Assembly: GCA_902465325.1 (NCBI GenBank)
Contig: CABQMV010000003.1
Span: forward strand, 1-36,033
Length of the DNA stretch: 36,033 nucleotides
Direction of reading: 5' to 3'
Origin: an uncultured Oscillospiraceae bacterium
GTDB lineage: Bacteria > Bacillota > Clostridia > UBA1212 > SIG427
The first letter of the stretch is position 1; each line of letters starts with the position of its first letter. The position numbers were made by a program, and so were the translations under genes. Below the pieces are notes generated by a model, which had not been told where the DNA came from, made no database searches, and saw only the letters and a program-made list of their open reading frames with translations. This document shows, piece after piece, positions 32,086 to 36,033 of the stretch.

Positions 32086-33735
32086 ATGAAAGCATTGAGA
32101 AAGCCCCTGTCCCTGTTCATGGCCATGCTCATGTGCCTGGGCATATTCGCAGGGACGGGAACCACAGCGTTTGCCGCAGGGGAAACCATGACGACGTATA
32201 TGGTAGAGTTCCCCCGTGCCAGCGACCCCAACAAGGCAGGCTGGGGACATTCTGCTATGAATTTCCTGGGCGGATGGTCTACCGGCGAAAATAACGGTTT
32301 TACCATCCACACGCAGGATTCCTTTAACGGGAAAGTCATCTACTGTATCGAACCCGGCGTCGGCGTTCATTCCGGCGACCAGTTTACTGGCCGGGGCGAG
32401 GATTTCTGGGATGATTACCCGTCCGATCTGAACCCCACTATTCCACCGGACACCATCAAGGAATATATCGGGCGGATTATGACCTATGGCTGGCAGGGTA
32501 ACGCCAGCACCTCATGGATGACCGATGACCCGGAGGACGCCAGCAAGATGGCCGGGGCAATCGCCACCCAGCTTCTTGTCTGGGAAACCGTCGTAGGCGA
32601 GCGCGACAGCCAGTTTAACCATGTGGACGCCAACGCCCAGGGCAAGAACAATATCGCTGAATATATCAGCCCGGAGAATCCAATTTACAACGAGATCTTC
32701 AGCCAGTATTCCGCTATTGAGAGCGCGGTAAAACGCCATACCATGCTGCCCAGCTTTTTCAGCAGCACCGCCGACGCCGGGGCCTATGAGCTGAAATGGG
32801 ACGGCCAGCAGTATTCCCTCACACTCACGGATAGTGAATGGATTGTTTCCGTGGGCCGCCATGAGGGATTTATCAGCTCCCGGAAATGGGTGGAAACGCA
32901 AAATATGCTGGATGAGATTGCAGAAAAGTATAACCGACCCCATAGAAAAACCAATGCTCTGCTGTCCGGCTTGATGTATTGTCCTATTTGCGGAAAACGG
33001 CTGCGTGTACTGCCAGAATCTAATCGCTGGACGAATGGCAAGCCCCGCTTCAAGTATGCCTGCCCAGGGGTGAGGGCAAAAGAGTGTACTTTCAAAGGGG
33101 TTGAGGGTGTAACGCTTGATGAATTTGTTATCCACTCACTCTCCAGCCTGCAAGAAGAACATTCCGACTATTACCGGCAGCTTTTGGAGAACAGGGTTGC
33201 CAGCATGATCCGTACCGACCAAAGCGAGAAAGAGTACCAGGAAACCCAAAAGGCTATTGAACGCTTAAATGCGGATATTGCCGCACAGGTGCGAAATCTG
33301 CGCGAAGCAGATGACGCCCTTAAACGCTTCATCCAGGATGATATAAAGGAATTGACGGACGAGCTGGCAAAGCGCGAAGCTACGCTGCGCCGAATGGAGG
33401 ATACTCAATCTGAAAACCAGTATCTCGTCCATGAACTGAACGGCATGAAAAAAAGGCTGCTGTCCTTTGAGGAGTTTGCAAAGGACGCACAGCCTGAAGC
33501 TCTGTTTACTTTGGTTCATTCGATTGTTGACCGAATTTATATTACTACTGATGGCACCAAACAGAAATGCCAGGTGTATATCAAAGGCTGCGCCACGGAG
33601 AATTATTCCGACATACTCGGCGCAGCCGGGTACATAGAGGAAGAACCCCTGTTGCCGGTGGTGTCGTATATGCCGCCGATGTGTGATTTAGATTACTATA
33701 GCATTAAAAATAATTTAATATTCATTACCTGTTGA
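32086..33735 (+). CDS. Chimeric protein: thioester-domain adhesin N-half fused to large serine recombinase C-half
   Basis: 549 aa, ATG at 32086 after AAGGAGG. Residues 1-31 form a signal peptide ending TTAFAAG. Residues ~35-230 resemble a thioester domain of Gram-positive surface adhesins, with the Cys87 (VIYCIEPG) and Gln162 (TQLLVWE) that form the bond. Around residue 250 (LTDS/EWIV) the protein changes into the C-terminal part of a large serine recombinase: VGRHEGFISSRKW, a zinc ribbon with Cys299, Cys302, Cys326 and Cys334, a coiled coil (~360-450) and the family tail. The recombinase catalytic domain and the adhesin's Cna-B repeats and LPxTG anchor are absent. Neither half is complete; I infer a deletion fusion. 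Confidence 0.85.
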   Translation: MKALRKPLSLFMAMLMCLGIFAGTGTTAFAAGETMTTYMVEFPRASDPNKAGWGHSAMNFLGGWSTGENNGFTIHTQDSFNGKVIYCIEPGVGVHSGDQFTGRGEDFWDDYPSDLNPTIPPDTIKEYIGRIMTYGWQGNASTSWMTDDPEDASKMAGAIATQLLVWETVVGERDSQFNHVDANAQGKNNIAEYISPENPIYNEIFSQYSAIESAVKRHTMLPSFFSSTADAGAYELKWDGQQYSLTLTDSEWIVSVGRHEGFISSRKWVETQNMLDEIAEKYNRPHRKTNALLSGLMYCPICGKRLRVLPESNRWTNGKPRFKYACPGVRAKECTFKGVEGVTLDEFVIHSLSSLQEEHSDYYRQLLENRVASMIRTDQSEKEYQETQKAIERLNADIAAQVRNLREADDALKRFIQDDIKELTDELAKREATLRRMEDTQSENQYLVHELNGMKKRLLSFEEFAKDAQPEALFTLVHSIVDRIYITTDGTKQKCQVYIKGCATENYSDILGAAGYIEEEPLLPVVSYMPPMCDLDYYSIKNNLIFITC

Positions 33736-33745
33736 GGAATAACAA

Positions 33746-33773
33746 AATACCGCCCTCAAACGAAAGCGGTATT
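33746..33773. other. Hairpin between the element and dapB
   Basis: AATACCGC (33746-33753) pairs with GCGGTATT (33766-33773). The following bases include only a short T run (33788-33792), so termination is doubtful. The 33736-33841 gap probably contains the element's right end; no direct repeat is visible to me. Confidence 0.5.
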
Positions 33774-33841
33774 CGTAGTATTAAGCATTTTTGTTATCAA
33801 AGTATTCTTAATTTCAAAACTTCATCTGTAAAGCTAAACGG

Positions 33842-34606
33842 TCAGCCTTCCTCGGCCATTTTATCCATATCGTACATACCGGCGGGCTTGTCCGCAATAT
33901 ATAAGGCGGCCCGGATAGCTCCTTCGGCAAAAATTCCCCGGGACAGGGCACGGTGGTTGATTTCCAGGATCTCATTGTTTCCGGCAAAGATTACATCGTG
34001 ATCTCCCACAATATTGCCGCCCCGGACAGCGCTGATTCCAATCTCGTGCTTGCTGCGTTTGGCGGAGCGGGAATGCCGGTCATATATGTATTCATATTTG
34101 CCGTTATCTGCCTGATTGATTGCATCGGCAATAGCCAACGCTGTGCCGCTGGGCGCGTCCAGCTTCTGATTGTGGTGCTTTTCTACAATTTCAATGTCAA
34201 AATCATCTCCTAAAAAGGCGGCGGCCTTCTTGACCAGATTTTTCAGTAGGCAGATGCCAATAGACATATTGGCGCTGCGGAATACAGGAATTTCCTGAGA
34301 AAGCTCTTGAATCTTGTCCAAATCTGAAGCAGAAAAACCTGTGGTGGCTACCACCGCAGGAATTTTATTTGTTCTGGCATAAGCAATCAGCTTTGGTAAA
34401 GCGCTGAAGTGTGAAAAATCAATAATTACGTCCGGACGGAGATGAGCCGGAATTTCATCAAAAGAGGTATATACCGGAAACCCGGCATTAGACCGGCTTT
34501 CCAGATCAACGCCTAAGAGAATACGGCAGCTTTCTTTTTTTGAGGCACATTCGGCAATTGCACGGCCCATACGCCCGTTGCAGCCGTGAAGCAGTATGGT
34601 TGTCAT
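33842..34606 (-). CDS. dapB: 4-hydroxy-tetrahydrodipicolinate reductase
   Basis: 254 aa, close to the usual ~250-270. It reduces the DapA product with NAD(P)H to tetrahydrodipicolinate, leading to diaminopimelate and lysine. The N-terminal cofactor motif is LHGCNGRMGRAI. The catalytic and substrate loop EKHHNQKLDAPSGTAL contains the paired histidines and lysine. The C-terminal YDM ending is normal, so the nearby element has not disrupted the gene. The start overlaps the dapA stop by four bases (ATGA), giving translational coupling. Confidence 0.95.
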   Translation of the reverse strand: MTTILLHGCNGRMGRAIAECASKKESCRILLGVDLESRSNAGFPVYTSFDEIPAHLRPDVIIDFSHFSALPKLIAYARTNKIPAVVATTGFSASDLDKIQELSQEIPVFRSANMSIGICLLKNLVKKAAAFLGDDFDIEIVEKHHNQKLDAPSGTALAIADAINQADNGKYEYIYDRHSRSAKRSKHEIGISAVRGGNIVGDHDVIFAGNNEILEINHRALSRGIFAEGAIRAALYIADKPAGMYDMDKMAEEG

Positions 34607-35505
34607 AGCGTTATACTTCCTTTCGTAAGACCGTAAGCAGCCATGGCCTTTTCCAGTTTTTCTCTGTTAGCGGGAGCCATGGGAATCAGAGGAAGTCTCC
34701 GGCGGCTGTAGTTGGCATCCAGTCCCAAAATATCAAAGGCCTCTTTTATGGGAATTGGATTTACTTCACAAAACAGAGCGTTTGCCAGATCCAGTATATC
34801 CAGCTGCATTTTCCAGCCCTTTTCCTGATCGCCGCTGAGGAAAGAAGCAACCATGTCGTGCATGTGTTTCGGTAAAATATTGGCTACTACGGAAATGACA
34901 CCGGATCCGCCTGCTCCCAGCAGCATGGTTACCAGACCGTCTTCTCCGGAATATAGATTCAGATCGTCTCCGCAGCGCTTTTTTGTTTCCGGTACCTGGA
35001 GCAGATTACATTCCTTTACCGCGTTGACATTCGGTATTTTACAAAGCTTTTCAAAGGTCTCCGGCGCAATATTCAGTCCGGTTCTTCCGGGTACGTTATA
35101 CAGGACCAGAGGCAGAGAGGTGTTTTCGGCAATGCTTTTGAAATGCTGATACAGGCCTGCCTGCGTCGTTTTATTATAGTAGGGAGTCACGGTCAGGACT
35201 CCGTCTGCGCCTGCTTCCTCAGCCTCCTGAGTCAGGTATACAGAATGCCGGGTATCATTGACGCCGGTCCCGGCAATAACCGGGATCTGTTTCTTTACGG
35301 TCTCTACCACGCATCGGATTGCGGCTACATGCTCTTCATTGGACATGGTAGCGGATTCTCCGGTGGTTCCGCAGACAATAATCGCATCGGTTCCCTGGGA
35401 AATTTGATACTCTGTTAAGGCAGACAGCTTTTCGAAATCAATACCGTCCGGGGTAAAGGGTGTAATAATGGCAACCCCAGAGCCTGTAAAAATTTTTTTC
35501 TTCAT
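34603..35505 (-). CDS. dapA: 4-hydroxy-tetrahydrodipicolinate synthase
   Basis: 300 aa, full length. It condenses pyruvate with aspartate semialdehyde in the lysine/diaminopimelate pathway. The Schiff-base lysine is Lys164 (NAVKECN), the catalytic Tyr136 and the carboxylate-binding Arg141 are in LYNVPGRTG, and the substrate loop GTTGESATMS is intact. The ATG follows GGAGG. It lies between asd and dapB in the order of the pathway, so it is the true lysine enzyme, in contrast to the aldolase at 18735 and the fragment at 5494. Confidence 0.96.
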   Translation of the reverse strand: MKKKIFTGSGVAIITPFTPDGIDFEKLSALTEYQISQGTDAIIVCGTTGESATMSNEEHVAAIRCVVETVKKQIPVIAGTGVNDTRHSVYLTQEAEEAGADGVLTVTPYYNKTTQAGLYQHFKSIAENTSLPLVLYNVPGRTGLNIAPETFEKLCKIPNVNAVKECNLLQVPETKKRCGDDLNLYSGEDGLVTMLLGAGGSGVISVVANILPKHMHDMVASFLSGDQEKGWKMQLDILDLANALFCEVNPIPIKEAFDILGLDANYSRRRLPLIPMAPANREKLEKAMAAYGLTKGSITL

Positions 35506-35522
35506 CTATAAACCTCCAACAT

Positions 35523-36033
35523 TTAATCCAGATATCCTTCACTGCAAAGCAGCTCTGCCATCAGCACAGCTCCTCCGGCAGCGCCGCGCAGTGTGTTGTG
35601 GGACAGACATACAAATTTAATATCGTACTGGGTATCTTTCCGCAGCCGGCCTATTGAGATTCCCATGCCGCCCTGACGGTCCCGGTCCAGACGAGTCTGG
35701 GGTCTATTTTCCTCGGTAAAATACTGTAAAAACTGCTCCGGTGCGCTGGGCAGCTTCAGCTCCTGGGCCCGGCCTCTGTAGTTATTCCAGGTTTCAATGA
35801 TTTCCTCCAGTGCAGGCAGGGTGTCAAAGCTGGCATAGACGGCGGCCATATGTCCGTCGCTGACAGGCACCCGAAGACACTGTGCTGTAAAAGAGGGGGC
35901 CTCGGCAGGCAGGATCACGCCGTTTTCTATTTTTCCCCACAGCTTCAGAGGCTCTTTCTCAGATTTTTCTTCTTCTCCTCCTATATAGGGAATCACGTTA
36001 TCTAGCATTTCAGGCCAGCTCTCAAAGGTCTTC
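35523..36033 (-). CDS. asd: Aspartate-semialdehyde dehydrogenase, C-terminal part
   Basis: The frame continues to the right edge, so about 170 residues of a ~360-aa protein are visible and the start lies outside. Sequence such as KTFESWPEMLDNVIPYIGGEEEKSE at the edge, then FTAQCLRVPVSDGHMAAVYASF, and the catalytic-side end GISIGRLRKDTQYDIKFVCLSHNTLRGAAGGAVLMAELL are those of Asd, which reduces aspartyl phosphate to the semialdehyde used by DapA. The C-terminus resembles the archaeal/fungal-type Asd that is also common in Clostridia. dapA begins 17 bases after the stop. Confidence 0.92.
   Translation of the reverse strand, partial: KTFESWPEMLDNVIPYIGGEEEKSEKEPLKLWGKIENGVILPAEAPSFTAQCLRVPVSDGHMAAVYASFDTLPALEEIIETWNNYRGRAQELKLPSAPEQFLQYFTEENRPQTRLDRDRQGGMGISIGRLRKDTQYDIKFVCLSHNTLRGAAGGAVLMAELLCSEGYLD

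Noticed and set aside
1..36033. CRISPR array, rRNA, tRNA or insertion-sequence transposase
   Set aside because: No regularly spaced repeats, rRNA or tRNA signatures, or transposase motifs were seen in reading both strands.

Overview
The window looks like a chromosomal segment of an anaerobic Firmicute of the class Clostridia, probably Lachnospiraceae-like. The evidence is a NifS/NifU-type Fe-S assembly pair behind an Rrf2 regulator, a type II fatty-acid cluster headed by a MarR regulator with acc genes interleaved, an asd-dapA-dapB operon, AGGAGG ribosome sites, several TTG starts, and an integrative-element remnant of a type common in gut Clostridia. I see no rRNA, tRNA or CRISPR array.

Layout. 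(1) 1-5386, plus strand: end of a membrane protein, then iscR-nifS-nifU (Fe-S assembly), mntP (Mn2+ export) and ktrB-ktrA (K+ uptake). A near-perfect promoter with a 25-nt palindrome over its -10 box drives iscR. (2) 5494-6358: a scar. The first third of a second dapA-like gene is joined in frame to a frameshifted KdpD-like histidine-kinase fragment, followed by an orphan RelB/DinJ-type antitoxin. (3) 6407-15667: MarR regulator, fabH, fabD, fabG, fabF, accB, fabZ, accC, accD, accA and a CmpB-type membrane protein, tightly packed and ending at a strong terminator. Together they make malonyl-CoA and elongate acyl-ACP, but acpP and an enoyl-ACP reductase are absent. (4) 15722-20901: a small M24 peptidase, a Zn-dependent dehydrogenase, an enolase-superfamily dehydratase/racemase and a DHDPS-family aldolase, suggestive of sugar-acid catabolism, then metK and a bidirectional terminator. 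(5) 20909-27604, minus strand: GH31 glycosidase and a serine hydrolase; ymdB and a four-helix membrane protein; and an HtrA protease, each with its own promoter.

(6) 27792-33841: accessory DNA. An AT-rich AAA/DUF4143 ATPase on the minus strand is followed on the plus strand by a GC-richer block: a double-HTH regulator, a 54-aa protein, parA, parB, and a 549-aa chimera. The chimera's first half is a secreted thioester-domain adhesin and its second half is the C-terminal part of a large serine recombinase. I read this block as an integrative and conjugative element (ICE) that lost its whole conjugation module in one internal deletion. (7) 33842-36033, minus strand: dapB, dapA and the C-terminal part of asd, giving the start of the diaminopimelate/lysine pathway.

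The most interesting points are the adhesin-recombinase fusion, an intrinsic terminator immediately upstream of the adhesin ribosome site (possible attenuation), a perfect 27-nt palindrome inside parB, the dapA-histidine kinase scar beside ktrAB, and the missing acpP/fabK. Family assignments come from reading the translated sequences and from remembered family motifs; no database search was run.
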